Source: Gambelia wislizenii (lineage: Eukaryota; Chordata; Lepidosauria; Squamata; Crotaphytidae). From it: a DNA stretch of 64,000 bases. Position 1 is the stretch's first letter. Every line of letters begins with the position of its first letter. This document shows, piece after piece, positions 1 through 10,433 of the stretch. A program made the position numbers and the translations under genes. The stretch covers positions 193,733,809 to 193,797,808 of the forward strand of contig JAUMIR010000002.1 of the NCBI GenBank assembly GCA_030847615.1. The letters are read 5' to 3'. Under the pieces are notes generated by a model. The model made no database searches, was not told the origin of the DNA, and saw only the letters and a list, made by a program, of their open reading frames with translations.

Positions 1-281
1 CCGGAGGCCTCGTGGTCGCTCTACCCGGCCTCCCCCCGCCCTCTCCAAGCGACCCCAGGGCCTCCGGAGGCCTCGTGGTTACTCTACCCGGCCTCCCCCA
101 CCCTCCCCAAGCGATCCCGGGGCCTCCGGAGGCCTAGTGGTCCCTCCCCTCACCTCCCTCCCAAAAGTGGCGACGGGGCCTCAGAGGCCCCATCGCCACT
201 TTCCCTGGACTCCCCTCGCAGCAAACCGTGAATATGCGGAACCGTGAGTGTTGAGTCCACGAATGTGGAGGGAGGACTGTA
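1..281. mobile_element. Right end of a pogo/Tigger-type MITE with GC-rich repeat interior (cut by window start)
   Basis: The right end reads CCACGAATGTGGAGGGAGGACTGTA, closely matching the right terminal inverted repeat of the complete element at 2497-3441. The interior (1-200) has the same CCGGAGGCCT-rich tandem units. The terminal ...ACTGTA is as expected for a pogo/Tigger element with a TA target duplication. The left end lies outside the window. Confidence 0.75.
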
Positions 282-539
282 GAATCAGTCTACAAAAACT
301 TATGCAATGAACTTTTTTTTCTTATTTCGCCTCAAAGGTGCTACAGTATCCATGTGTGTGTGTATTCCCTAGAAAATTACTAGTTTAAAGGAACCCACAG
401 ATTAACCAGGGCTAATACCTCCTCCCCCCACCTTTCTCACATGTACATTCTTTTTCTAATGGCTTCCTCCAAGTTTTGCTAACTAGAAATGCTCCTTTTA
501 AGTTCAAACTTCTGCCAGTGAAGGACAGAGGAGTACTCA
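282..539. repeat. Low-identity interspersed repeat scrap plus unassigned sequence
   Basis: The segment near 290-350 (GTCTAC...CTTATGC... CTCAAAGGTGCTACA) resembles the repeat seen at 57375-57433 and 57745-57776. The rest shows nothing I recognise. Confidence 0.35.
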
Positions 540-990
540 AGTACCGGAAGATACTAAAAGTGAATGATTGGCTAGGTAGATGGTGTAGATGGGAGAGGTT
601 TGGCTTCTGGTAGCACAGTCTTTACTTCTTAGATAGAGGACAACTGACTACAGACGGGCTGCACCTCACAAAGACTGGGAAGAATGTTCTTGATAATAGC
701 ATGGTGAGTCTGATCAAGAGGACTTTAAACTAAATCATTGGGGTGTCCGAGATGGTTATTCAAACATCAGTCCAAAGGCAGACTCTAAACATAAGGATGT
801 GAATTCTAGAGGAGAAGCTGAGGGATTGAATGGGATCCCCAGAAAAACTGACAGTAAATTAATAGGTGAGAACAAACAAAGCTTCAAATGTCTATACAGC
901 ACTGCACAGAGTTTGGGAAATAAACAAGATGAGCTTGAAGTCCTAGTGAATGAAGGTAAATGTGACTTCATAGGCATAACAGAGACCTGG
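540..990 (+). pseudogene. CR1 LINE fragment: end of ORF1 (esterase-like) and start of ORF2 endonuclease
   Basis: Conceptual translation upstream of 733 gives TDGLHLTKTGKNVL and ends at a TAA at 731-733. A DGLHL block near the C-terminus is typical of the SGNH-esterase domain of CR1 ORF1. Downstream, from an ATG at 799, the frame reads FKCLYSTAQSLGNKQDELE and then DFIGITETW. This is the N-terminal start of the CR1 ORF2 apurinic-like endonuclease. The frame is cut at about 990 by the inverted-repeat element that follows, and CR1 coding resumes at about 1608. It is a decayed, non-functional copy. Confidence 0.8.
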
Positions 991-1607
991 GAGATTTTCA
1001 CATGGGGCCAAAATGCCCCGTTACTGCCCCACCACCTCCTCTCCCGTTCCTGCCACAGAATAAGGTAAATCTTTCACACACTTACCGTAATTCCACAGCA
1101 GGAATGGGCTCCCCCTCCCCTTGCTGGCCGGCCATAAATGCAGCTGTCATAAGGCTGTATTTACGATCAGCTGTTCTCGAGAACAGTCAGGCGGTAAATT
1201 CAAAAATAAAAAGCTTCCCAAACATAAAATCAGTTCACGAAGCACAAAAACACACTTTAAATTACACAATCAAAATGAGGGAGGGGTAAAATAAAGGCTG
1301 CTACCTACCTGGATGTCCAGATCGTGCCAGGAAGTGCTCAGCACGGACCTTCCCTCCGCGGCTGTCATTTCGGACCAGGAATGGGGCTCCTGTTCGCACA
1401 CCCGTGATTCCATGACAGACACGGAACAAGTGGTCTATTCACGATAAACTTCATGAATACATTATTCCAGAAGAGGCACGGGAGCAGGATGGATGCAGGA
1501 CAGAACGGGGTTGACATAGTCTGAAAGGGAAAACCTTTCCCAACCCTGTTCTGCTCCTGCCATGGGATATATAGCCCATGTGAAAATCTCCTTAGTGGGA
1601 TGACTCC
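991..1607. mobile_element. Inverted-repeat MITE inserted into CR1 (family A)
   Basis: The ends are GGGAGATTTTCACATGGGGC on the left and a near reverse complement, CCCATGTGAAAATCTCC, on the right. The two flanks join into a continuous CR1 endonuclease reading frame (ETW then GWDDSHDW-like codons), which shows it is an insertion. There is no long coding frame, so it is non-autonomous. A related copy forms the core of 31463-32316. I could not define a clear target-site duplication. Confidence 0.75.
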
Positions 1608-2378
1608 CATGATTGGAATATCACAATTGAAGGGCATAACCTATTTTAAAAAAATAGATGTGGCAGAAAAGGAGAGGGAGTAGCATTATGTCAGAGACAA
1701 ATTCAGCTGTTCAGAAACCCATGAAAGTGATCAGAATAGATCAATTGGGAGCATTTGGGTAAAAATGAATAGAGAAATAAAGAAATGCAACATTGTGGTA
1801 GGAGTTTACTACAGGCTACCAAACCATAAAGAGGTGGTGGACAATACTTTTCAAAAACAAATCTCAGATATCTCAGATGCAAGAATTAGTAGTTATGGGG
1901 GACTTCAATTACCCTGATATCTACTGGGAAACTAACTCTGCTAAGCATAGACTCTCCAACAAATATCTGATGTGCTTTCACAATAATTTCTTATTTCAAG
2001 AGGCAGAGGAAGGAACAAGGAGATCAGCAATCCTGGACTTGATCCTAACCAATAGGGAGGAGTTGATCACTGGAATCAAAGCAGTTGGCACTTTAGGGGG
2101 GGAAGTGACCATGTAATGCTAGAATTTGCAATTGTGGGACAGGACAAAGAAGAACATAGTCAAACATGGACCTTGGATTTCAGGAAAATTGATTTTACCA
2201 AGGTCTGGGAAATGCTGGGCAGAATTCCATGGATAAACATGCTAAAGGAAAAAGACAGCCAGCAAGGGTGGGGGTTCTTGAGGAATGAATTGCAACCAGC
2301 ATAATCACAAACAATTCCATGGAAGACGAAAAATGGGAAACACCTGAAAAAGCCAGTGTGGCTGCACAGTAAACTCGA
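1608..2378 (+). pseudogene. CR1 LINE fragment: ORF2 endonuclease to linker
   Basis: This continues the CR1 copy from 990. Recognisable pieces include [10 protein letters not shown] (about 1798-1827), [18 protein letters not shown] (1889-1942) and [12 protein letters not shown] (2029-2064), all core motifs of the CR1 endonuclease. The expected LGHSDH motif has decayed to LGGEVTM around 2092-2115, where the frame also shifts. The reading then continues as LEFAI... up to a linker with KKPVWLHSKL, interrupted at about 2379 by the next inserted element. It is defective through frameshifts and insertions. Confidence 0.88.
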
Positions 2379-2496
2379 GGGGCCCGTTTACACGGGTAAA
2401 TATTCCTCTAAATATACCGCAAAGATAGCCCATTGTTCCCATGGATCGCACTACAGCACCGCCTCATTCAGAAGGGGGGAAGGTAAAACACCCAAA

Positions 2497-3441
2497 TACA
2501 GTCATCCCTTCACATTCACAGGGGTTAGGTTCCCCAGACCCCCGTGAATGTGAAAAATCCATGAATAACAATTGCCCTCCCCCTCCCCCGCCAAAGCGAC
2601 AACAGGGCCTCCGGAGGCCCTATAGTTGCTTTCCCCCACCTCCCCCTCCCTCCCCAGGCCTTCATGAGGCCTCGGAGCATCTCCGGAGGCCCCATGATTG
2701 CTTCCCCAGCCCTCCCCACCCCTCCCCGGGCCTTCATGGGGCCTCCGGAGCATCTCCGGAGGCCCCATGATCGCCTCCCCAGCCCTCCCCACCCTCTCCC
2801 CGGGCCTTCCCCGGGCCTCCGGAGCATCTCCGGAGGCCCCATGATCGCCTCCCCACCCCTCCCCAGGCCTTCCCCGGGCCTCCGGAGCATCTCCGGAGGC
2901 CCCATGATTGCCTCCCCAGCCCTCCCCACCCCTTCCCCAGGCCTTCATGGGGCCTCCGGAGAATCTCTGGAGGCCCCATGATCGCCTCCCCAGCCCTTCC
3001 CCAGGCCTTCATGGGGTCTCCGGGAGCCCTGTGAAGGCTTCCCCGGCCCTCCCCCTCCCTCCCAAGGCCTTCGCGGGGCCTTCAGAGGGTCTCCAAAGGC
3101 CCTGTGGAGGCCTTCCCAGCCTTTCCCCCTCCCTCCCAAGGCCTTCACGGGGCCCCGCGGAGGCCTCCCCGGTCCTCTCCAAGGCCTTCGTGGGGCCTCG
3201 CAAGGTCCCGCGGAGACCTTCCCAGCCCTCCCCCCTCACTCCCAAGGCCTTCGCAGGGCCTCCGGAGGGTCTCCGAAGGCCCCGTGGAGGCCTCCCCAGC
3301 CCTCCCCGCTCCCTCCCAGGGCTTTCACGGGGCCTCCGGAGGCCCCGTGTCACGGTTTTTGGGGGGGCAGGGGGCCCTCCCAAAACCGTGAATAATCAAA
3401 ACCGCGAATGTCAAGTTCGTGAATGTGGAGGGGCAACTGTA
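2497..3441. mobile_element. Pogo/Tigger-type MITE carrying a GC-rich minisatellite (family C)
   Basis: The left end TACAGTCATCCCTTCACATT and the right end GTGGAGGGGCAACTGTA are imperfect inverted repeats, with TA at both borders as expected for a pogo/Tigger insertion. Between them, about 2590-3345 is a tandem array. Long open frames on both strands across this stretch are a result of its GC-rich repeat content and are not genes. A second copy is cut by the start of the window. Confidence 0.8.
2590..3345. repeat. GC-rich minisatellite of about 63-74 bp units with hairpin core
   Basis: Repeat units beginning GGCCTTC start at about 2657, 2729, 2803, 2866, 2940 and 3004, and then continue in more degenerate form to about 3345. 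Each good unit contains a perfect stem: TCATGGGGCCTCCGGAG, loop CAT, then its exact reverse complement. The spacer is a C-rich CCTCCCCAGCCCTCCCC-type run. Strand composition is strongly asymmetric in the spacers. Confidence 0.92.
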
Positions 3442-4080
3442 TAGCATGGCCAGGGATGTCGCTACTTTTGCCGGTATATTTACAAAGTAGCGCATTATTG
3501 GTAGTGTAAACAACCATTCCGCTAAGGGCTGCAGCAGAGCTGCACTGTGATTGGTTGCTATGATGAAGGGGTGGGCTTAAAAGAGGGGGACTGAGGGAGG
3601 GAGATTCAGTAGCAATCAGGAAACTTTGAAAAATCCTCTCTGCTATTTTGCAAGCCAATTTGCAAACAAAAAGGATTCCCAACAATTTACAGTCAGGGGA
3701 GATCTGTTCCCCACATAAAGAAAGGAATTCCTTCTTCTACTCAGCTGCGATCTCGCCGTCTCTCTGCTTCGGGGAGTGGGTTCATTTACAGGCAGATTTA
3801 CAGAGACACAGAGACAGAGACACTTCTTTGATCTTCCCCCCTGCTATTTTGGCAGTCTGTGAATCTTTCTTTAGCTAGAAAATGCAGGGCTTCAAATTCT
3901 TTCACTCACAATCTAGCCTCTTCCCCATAAAGCCTTCCTCTGCTTGGGAGGCCACGCCCCCACACTTTTTCAAGTCTGAACAAAAAAGCAGCATAATTAG
4001 AAAAAAAAACTGACTGGCACAGCTGCGGAAAAGAATGAAAGCGCAAGTTGCCGCAATAAATCGGCCGTGTAAACGAACCC

Positions 4081-5035
4081 AAGGAGAAAGTGGGGGGAAA
4101 CATGTATAAAGAATGGAATGAAGGATGAATCACAAAGGAAGAATGCAGATGTGTAGCCCAAGCTTGCAGGAATAGCATAAAGAAAGCTAAAGCTCAAAAT
4201 GAGCTGAGACTGCAAGCAAGGAATAACAAAAAGGTTTTGTTCAAAATATGTTCAAAGCAAGAGAAAGAAGAAGAAAAGGTGGGACCGCTGCCCAGCAAAC
4301 ATGGTAAACTGCTAACAGATCACCGTGAAAGGCAGAATTGCTCAATACCTATTTTGCTTCAGTTTCCCCTCAAATAGAGGTCTGTGTGCTTCCATGCATC
4401 AGCAGAGACCTTGGCAAGGAATCCAGGTTGCAAATCAAGATTGATAAGGAGTTAGTCTAGAATCACTTAGTTAACTGAAATGGGATCTATTTCAGTTAAC
4501 TGCATCCCAGAGTATTGAAGGTACTTGTTAACATAATCACAGAAGCATTTGACATCATTTTTGAGAAATCTGGGAGAATGTGTGAAATGCCAGTGGACTG
4601 GAGACATTGTTCCTCTCTTCAAAAAAAGACAAAAAAGATCTAGGAAACTATAGGCCAGTCAGCCTGACCTCAATCAGGAAAAATATTATTAGACTGGATT
4701 ATATAGGAATCTGTCTGCAAGTATCTTGATGACAATTCAGTGATTAGTAGGAGCAGCGTGGGTTTGTCAAGAATAAATCCTGCCAAACTAACCATATATC
4801 TTTTGAAAATTGGGTCACTAGTTTAGTAGATGGTGGGGATGCTATGGATGTCATTTATCTGGAGCATTTGATAAGGTCTCCCATGATATTTTGATTAGCA
4901 AAGTGACTAAATAGGGGATAGATGGAAACACCACAATTGGTTGGAAAATCTTGCTGAAAGAATTCAGTGGCTATGCTTCAAACTGGAAGGAGGTCTTAAA
5001 TGGAGTGCTGCAGAGTTCTGTCTCGGGGCTGAGTC
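4081..5035 (+). pseudogene. CR1 LINE fragment: linker and reverse transcriptase N-terminal half
   Basis: This is the final part of the interrupted CR1 copy. The translation includes YKEWNEG, ITKEECRCVAQACRNSIKKA, then HPRVLKVL (RT domain entry, near 4505), RNYRPVSLTSI (4642-4674, the conserved NYRPVSLTS block of RT) and QRGFVKNKSC (about 4755-4784). Several frameshifts and stops occur. It ends abruptly at about 5035 against CR1 3'-end sequence in the opposite orientation. Confidence 0.85.
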
Positions 5036-5432
5036 CAATTCCCTGCTCAATGCAGGATCTCAAGCTAGAGCATCCCCAGGAGGTAACTATCCAGCCTCTT
5101 TTTGAAGATCTCCAGAGAAGGGGATCCCACCACCCCTCTAGGCAATTGGATCCACTGCTGAACCACTGTCACTGTGAAGAAGTCTCTTCTAATGTTCTAA
5201 TCTACCCTCCTGTAACTTAAAACCATTGGGCCTAGTTCTGTCCTCTGAGGCAGGAAAGGACAAGCCTGCAAGGCAGCAAAGGACAAGCACCCTCCTCTTT
5301 ATGACAGTCTTTGAGGTATTTAAAGAGTGTAATCATGTCACTCCTCAGTCTTCTCTTCACCAAGCTGAACATGCCCAGCTCTTTCAACCTTTCTTCATAT
5401 GGTTTGCTCTCCGTACCTCTTCTCATACTCCA
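5036..5432 (-). pseudogene. CR1 LINE 3' end, opposite orientation
   Basis: On the minus strand, translation gives [20 protein letters not shown] and then [14 protein letters not shown], the C-terminal tail of CR1 ORF2. This is followed by decayed codons and a CR1-type tail towards 5036. It is a separate insertion, or one arm of an inverted CR1 copy, since the fragment directly to the left is on the plus strand. Confidence 0.85.
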
Positions 5433-6842
5433 CCTAACAGTTGCATTGTCTAGCCCACAGGTTACTAACTATGTGTTCACTCACCAGTCAACAATTGATT
5501 GAATAGGTCTACTCTAGTTGGAACTAACCAATAGGATGACAACAAATATTTGTAGCTAATTGAAAAATAAGAGTTCCTCTGTAGCCCTTTGGAACGCCAT
5601 TCGTTCTACTATAATGGCAATAAACTGCAGGAAGGATTTCTTTGTTAATTTCCATTTGCTCTCCATTTGTTCTCTGTGTGGTTTCCTAAATAGTTCATCT
5701 TCTGTTATTTCTTCCTTTGTTAGCTGGATCAAGGTTAGCTGGGTCACCCCATAGACTCATTTGTTAAAACATGTGGTTCCACTAAGTCACTTCTTTTAAC
5801 TTTGTATTGCTGAGAATTTTTTGGAAGCGTTTGTGTAAGATATAATGCATTTTTCAACTTCCACTGCAGCTTACCCACATTATTTATATTTCGTTAAATG
5901 CTTATACAGACATCTTCCTTAGTTTTTAAAAAAGTAGTTTGTAAGACTCCCCATGCCCTGCCCACCAAGGGCCTTTCCCCATTGAGTATTGTTGGTAGTT
6001 GACTAAGATATTTTGGATACAGATAATTTAATGTAATGTCACAGCTATTCTACAAACATACAACTTTCATCCTTGCCCTATCTAATGTATTATATTCATT
6101 AATTTTTGGCCATACCATTAATGCAATTTTAGCATCTGTACTATTTCTAAAACCAATTTTTTTAAAAAATATTGCCGCTCCATTGCATGATCTAAAGAGG
6201 GTTGATATCCAAACACTGTATGCATTTTGTCATGTGACGTGCATTCAAACACTCTCAAGGTAGCTCCAGTTGTCCCAGTGTATCTAGCATGAATGGTACA
6301 TCATTCTGACGTTGGCTATCACTCTACTCTACACTGTGTTTGGCAAATCATACAGCTGTTCCCTTTGAACAATACTTTTGAAAATATTTCATGGATGCCT
6401 GTCTTGAATTGAGACATTTCATTAATGGGAGCCTGAAATTAATTTAATAAATGCCAAGCTATTAGTATTAGATCTTAATGGATATGGAGGTTTAATATAT
6501 ATATGGTTATGAATCCAACATTTTATCCAGCCTTTTTTCCCCCAGTTCAGTCAGCCTGCCTGTTTTTGACAAAGAAGACACGATGATCCAAAATGAGATT
6601 TAGTAGAATGAAATGTTAAAAAGTATCTGGGAATCCTCTAAGAAACAATGATCATAATTTCAATTTTTAAATGAAATCTGGAGCAGCCCTAGTCCCCATG
6701 TGTATTAGGAGTAATATCAATTACCGGTAAATGGTTAATGTACATCACAACCAACCACTGTGTACATTTACCTTGCTACCTGGAGAATGCATAAATACAT
6801 CAATAAAGAGGACACTGTGCATATTTTACAATTAGTATGTAA
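5433..6842. other. No gene seen; possible very old retroelement trace
   Basis: AT-rich sequence with no recognised gene. Around 6080-6400 the minus strand gives broken peptide similarity of the type TGTTGATLRVFECTSHDK, which could be a decayed GIY-YIG-like region of a Penelope-type element. The evidence is too weak to annotate it as such. Confidence 0.4.
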
Positions 6843-7074
6843 GCCTACATACCCTAAAGGTACCCGTCTGATCTTGGAAGCTAAGCAGGGTCAGCCCAGG
6901 TTAGTACTTGGATGGGAGACCACCAAGGAATAACAGGTGCTGTAGACTACATTTCAGAAGAAGGAACTGGCAAAACCACTTCTGAGTATTCCTTGCCTAA
7001 AACAACACTATGAAATTCATGGGGTCACCATAGGTCAACAGGAGACTCAAAGGGACAGGCACACACATACATAT
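6843..7074 (+). mobile_element. 5S rRNA-derived SINE
   Basis: The head from GCCTAC at 6843 to GTGCTGTAGACT (about 6953) follows vertebrate 5S rRNA. It includes the internal promoter region with GTCTGATCTTGGAAGCTAAG and CAGGTTAGTACTTGGATGGG. Behind the head is a tail with GGGGTCACCATAGGTCAACA, which is the BovB-like tail shared with Sauria-type SINEs. It is a retroposed SINE and not a 5S gene, because the head has mutations and an attached tail. The type matches the 5S-Sauria SINE described from Anolis. Confidence 0.88.
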
Positions 7075-8014
7075 AAGCTCACCAGGCTTTGGGAAATATG
7101 CATATCTCTCCCACAACCCTTGGGGGACATGCATTTCTCAACTGCAATCTGTACATTCTCTAGCAATATGCACAGTCTGCATATCTTGATAAGTCTTTAT
7201 CCTCTGGGGAATATGCGCAGTCACCAATAAGGCCCTGGGGAATCTGCATAGCAAATGCATTTTGTACAAATACTGGCAATATGCATAGTTTGGTAGGGAC
7301 AGAAAGGACTTGTTTCATTTAAAATTCTAAATTTCAGATAACTGATTTGAAATAATAGTGAAAACTCAGAGGTATCAATCTGGTTTTCTCCCAAATACTT
7401 CTGCCTCTAGAAGCCTAAATCTTTTTATTGTTGAGACCAGAGCTTGGGAGTAACAAGTACTGGTAACTTGTTATTTTTGAAGTGTAATGTGGGAATAATA
7501 ATAATAATAATAAGTGAGAGCAAAATTAACTTGAGTGGTCTAACAATACTATCAGATGTTGCTTTTAAAGGACCTTTCAATAAGTATTTTGACAGAAACT
7601 TTTCAAGTTTAATGCCTTTTAGTTGAATGCCTTTTATCAGTCCTCAGGTTCCTCACACTCAAAAAAGAAAATTATCAGAAATTAATGGAAAAGTAATAAG
7701 CAGTGGAACAAGTAGTACTATTACTTGTTTTCATGCCCTGTCACTGAGGGTATCTGCTGTTGGCCTCCATCTCCACATGCACAGTGGGTGGTAATCATGG
7801 AGAACCCTAATTCCCCAACCTTGTACTCTCCAGATGTGCTGGTTGAGAGTGATTGGCATGGTAGCCAAACACATTTGGAAGGCACCAGGTTAAGGAAGGA
7901 GGATCTATTTTGTTGGAATACCTTCTCTTTTGCGTGCCCTGCCAGGGAGGCTTGCTTCACATCTACATTATCAACATTTCAACTTTCAAACTTTCTCTTA
8001 TTCATTTATTATGT
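7075..8014. other. No gene seen
   Basis: The stretch at about 7075-7285 contains an irregular recurrence of ATATGCATA/GGGGAATATGC-like words spaced roughly 35-45 bp apart, suggesting a degenerate tandem repeat. The rest up to 8014 shows nothing recognisable. Confidence 0.4.
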
Positions 8015-8189
8015 GGGTATGTGCCTTCAAGTCACCTGTCAATTTATGGCAACCCCATGAATTCCATAGGGTTTTCTTAGGCAAGAAATACTCACAGGTG
8101 GTTTTGTGAGTTCCTTCCTCTGAAATATAGCCTACAGCACCTGGTATTCCTTAGCCGTCTCCCATCCAAGTACCAACCTAGGCTGACCA
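8015..8189 (-). mobile_element. 5S rRNA-derived SINE, truncated head
   Basis: Reverse-complement reading gives the 5S end (TACTTGGATGGGAGACGGCT, GGTGCTGTAGGCTA) and then the SINE body and tail with CAACCCCATGAATTCC in plus-strand view. The first half of the 5S head is missing where a DNA-element fragment adjoins at about 8185. Confidence 0.85.
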
Positions 8190-8280
8190 AACTACAAATC
8201 CCAGGATTCCATAGGAAAGAGCTATGGAAAAATAATCCCATTTAAATGGGATTATTTGTGTAGTATGGATTTGGCCATCG
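8185..8280. mobile_element. Partial TIR MITE (family F)
   Basis: Contains the family hallmark ACTACAAATCCCAGGATTCC and ends in GGATTATTTGTGTAGTATGG. Only one half is present. A close partner half is at 59705-59850. Confidence 0.65.
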
Positions 8281-8300
8281 TCTGGTACCTTTAGGGTATT

Positions 8301-8540
8301 TGTTGCTGTTGTTATGTGCCTTCAAGTCATTTCTGACTTATGGTGACCCCAAGGCTAACCTATCACTTAGTTTCCTTGTCATGATTTGTTCAGAGGAGGT
8401 TTGCCATTGCTCTCCTCTGAGGCTGAGAGAGTATGATTTGTCCAAGGTCACCCAGTGGGTTTTCATGGCTGAGCAGTGATTCAAACCCTGATCTTCAAAG
8501 TCATAGTCCAACGCCCAAACCACTAAACCATGCTAGTTCC
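8301..8540 (-). mobile_element. tRNA-derived Sauria-type SINE
   Basis: On the minus strand, the head carries a pol III B-box-like GGGTTTGAATC followed by the body CCCACTGGGTGACCTTGG and CAGAGGAGAGCAATGGCAAA. The tail TTGGGGTCACCATAAGTCAG is the BovB-like end, with a CAACAGCAA simple tail. All parts are in the expected order. Confidence 0.88.
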
Positions 8541-8777
8541 TTATTACAGTAATTTATTATTTTTAAATTGCCAGCCTTTTGCTAGTTCATTTATTTTCAC
8601 TAATGATTTATATTATTTCTGCTTTGATATTAGCTGCCTTGAGAGCATTTGCAATGAAGGCTGGAGGTCAGACAATTAATAATAAATAAATCCAACAACC
8701 CTGAGGGCTTAGTCACTGATATCACAGATGCATTTAATCCTACCATGTATGTAACCTTACTACGGCTTTCCCTATGA
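8541..8777. other. No gene seen
   Basis: Short intergenic sequence with an AATAATAAATAAAT run near 8675, probably a LINE/SINE tail scrap. Confidence 0.4.
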
Positions 8778-9147
8778 CAGTGGCTTTAACCTGTGGTCTG
8801 TGGACCCCCAGAGGGCCACGATGTCCTCACAGGGTGTCCGTGAAAGCTTGAAGGCTGCTCAGTTCAACTCCTCCCTGCAGTGGAGCAGCCATGTGACAGG
8901 GGCAAAGGCTGGATGGATGACTGGCTTGGCCTGCGCATTGTCATTCAATCTGCTTCAGCCACAAACTTGGAGGAAGAAGCAGAAGAAAGTCTTCCCTCCA
9001 CCTCCTTTACCTCTGAAGGAAGGTTTAATAGATGGTGTAATTGTATTGTTGTTGTTGTGTTTAAAATCTTGAGTTAAGTCTTGGGGGTCTGCAGCAATAA
9101 ACAATATTTAAAGGGGGTCCCTGGTAAAGAAAAGGTTAGAGCCACTG
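8778..9147 (+). mobile_element. hAT-type MITE with 8 bp target duplication
   Basis: The ends are CAGTGGCTTTAACCTGTGG and, at the right, AAAGGTTAGAGCCACTG: inverted repeats of the CAGTGGTTCTTAACC type known from hAT elements. The flanks are CCCTATGA on the left and CCGTATGA on the right, an 8 bp duplication with one mismatch, which is the hAT hallmark. Two more copies lie at 13480-13850 and 30511-30870. Confidence 0.9.
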
Positions 9148-9654
9148 CCGTATGACACTTTGGGGAGCAGGAGAGGCATTATTTTCTCAGGTTTCAGAAG
9201 GTCCTTCTCTTGCTGGCATAACGGTTCAAGAAAAAGGAGGCAGAATAAGGCACAGGAAGGCAGATATGACTTTCAAACCGAATAGTATAATATGCCTTTA
9301 GCAGGGCATTTCATGGCTACAGATTTGGAGCTTCACTGCAAAGTAACTGGGGCTAGAGTAGACAAGAGGATATAATACTCATTCCTGTGTATTATTGCAA
9401 ATTCGAAGCAGAATCCTTTTGTCTTCACAGTCTTTCAGCAAAAATGATACACTGAGAAGGTATTCATGTTTGAAATGTACATGCCCATGAATCAAGATGG
9501 TGGCCATAAATTAGTAAGTGTGTTACACACTGCCACTGATGCACAGTGTTTTTTAAAAAACACTAAAGCAAAGGTGTGACAGTGCAATCTTCTGCTTAAA
9601 AAAATTATTTGGGCACACAAATCACTAACATGAAATTCCAACAGAGTGCTTCAG
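9148..9654. other. No gene seen
   Basis: Nothing recognised on either strand. Confidence 0.4.
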
Positions 9655-9948
9655 GGCGCTGTCTTGCCAGCAAGCCCACCCCCACGCACGTCCGACCAGC
9701 CCAATCTCTAGTTATGCCCTCTCTAAGAATGTGCAGCAAATCAAATCAGTTGTCCTAGCGAGCACTAATGCGCATTTCCTTGCATTATTTTTTTAAGATT
9801 AGGGAAGGCCACAAAGACTTTTCCCACGCAGTAAATGGAGTTTTTTGCTCCCTCTTTCTGAATAAGGCGAACCACTGTGGGATCCCATTGGACAAAAGGT
9901 ATTCTCCTGAAATACTATGAGGAGTATTTTCATTGTCTAGACAAGCCT
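9655..9948 (-). mobile_element. Family-E MITE, partial
   Basis: Shares with 49060-49376 and 39840-40147 the order GCCAGCAAGCCC... AACTTTTCCCACG-like words, TTCTGAATAAGG, GGATCCCATT, and the terminal AGGAGTATTTTCATTGTCTAGACAAGCC. The left part of the element is missing. Confidence 0.65.
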
Positions 9949-10215
9949 TGGGACTCCTCCTGGTGGTAACACTTTGCAATCAGCTCTGCACACCTTCAGA
10001 TGAAAAACACAGTCATTGCCAAGTTGAAGAAGAAGCCCAAGTAAAATTCAGTTGTCTTCCTTACAAGTTGGACTTGATTCATAGGTTAAATGACCTGGGA
10101 GGGTCTTTGTTCACTGCCAGTATGTTACATTAATTTTTTTTAACATCTACTGTATTACTAATAAAATAATTAAAAAGCCCACACCCATACAACATATCAC
10201 ATCTTCTGCAACTAT

Positions 10216-10433
10216 GGCTGCATCTACAGTGTGGAAATAATGCTCTTTGACACCACTTTAACTGCCATGGCTCCATCCTACAGAATCCTGTGTGTTTGTA
10301 GTTTTGTGAGGCACCAGAACTCTTTGGCAGAGAAGGCTAAAGTTAAAACTACAAATCCCAGGATTCCATAGGATGGAGCTACAGCACTTAAAATGGTGTC
10401 AAATGGCATTATTTCAACAGTGTAGATGCACCC
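10216..10433. mobile_element. TIR MITE (family F)
   Basis: The ends GGCTGCATCTACAGTGTGGAAATAATGC and CATTATTTCAACAGTGTAGATGCACCC (rightmost bases) are inverted repeats. The inner arms, with CACCACTTTAACTGCCATGG and its inverted partner, extend the symmetry. The core holds ACTACAAATCCCAGGATTCC. There is no coding capacity. Confidence 0.85.

Larger units (their letters stand above)
2379..4080. mobile_element. 1.7 kb inverted-repeat DNA element inserted into CR1 (family B)
   Basis: The left end GGGCCCGTTTACACGG (2380-2395) and the right end CCGTGTAAACGAACCC (4065-4080) are inverted copies matching at most positions. The CR1 linker reads through from KKPVWLHSKL (left flank) to KEKVGGNMYKEWNEG (right flank), so this is an insertion. 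Its own left part is interrupted by the pogo-type element at 2497-3441. The remaining 640 bp on the right side has no meaningful coding frame. Confidence 0.7.

Noticed and set aside
2441..3444. Several overlapping Pro/Gly/Arg-rich open frames on both strands, up to 178 codons
   Set aside because: They cover the GC-rich minisatellite inside a MITE. They are open in several frames on both strands because of composition, and the peptides simply repeat the DNA unit.
6843..6960. 5S rRNA gene
   Set aside because: It carries substitutions and is fused to a SINE tail, and two similar copies exist nearby, so it is a 5S-derived SINE.
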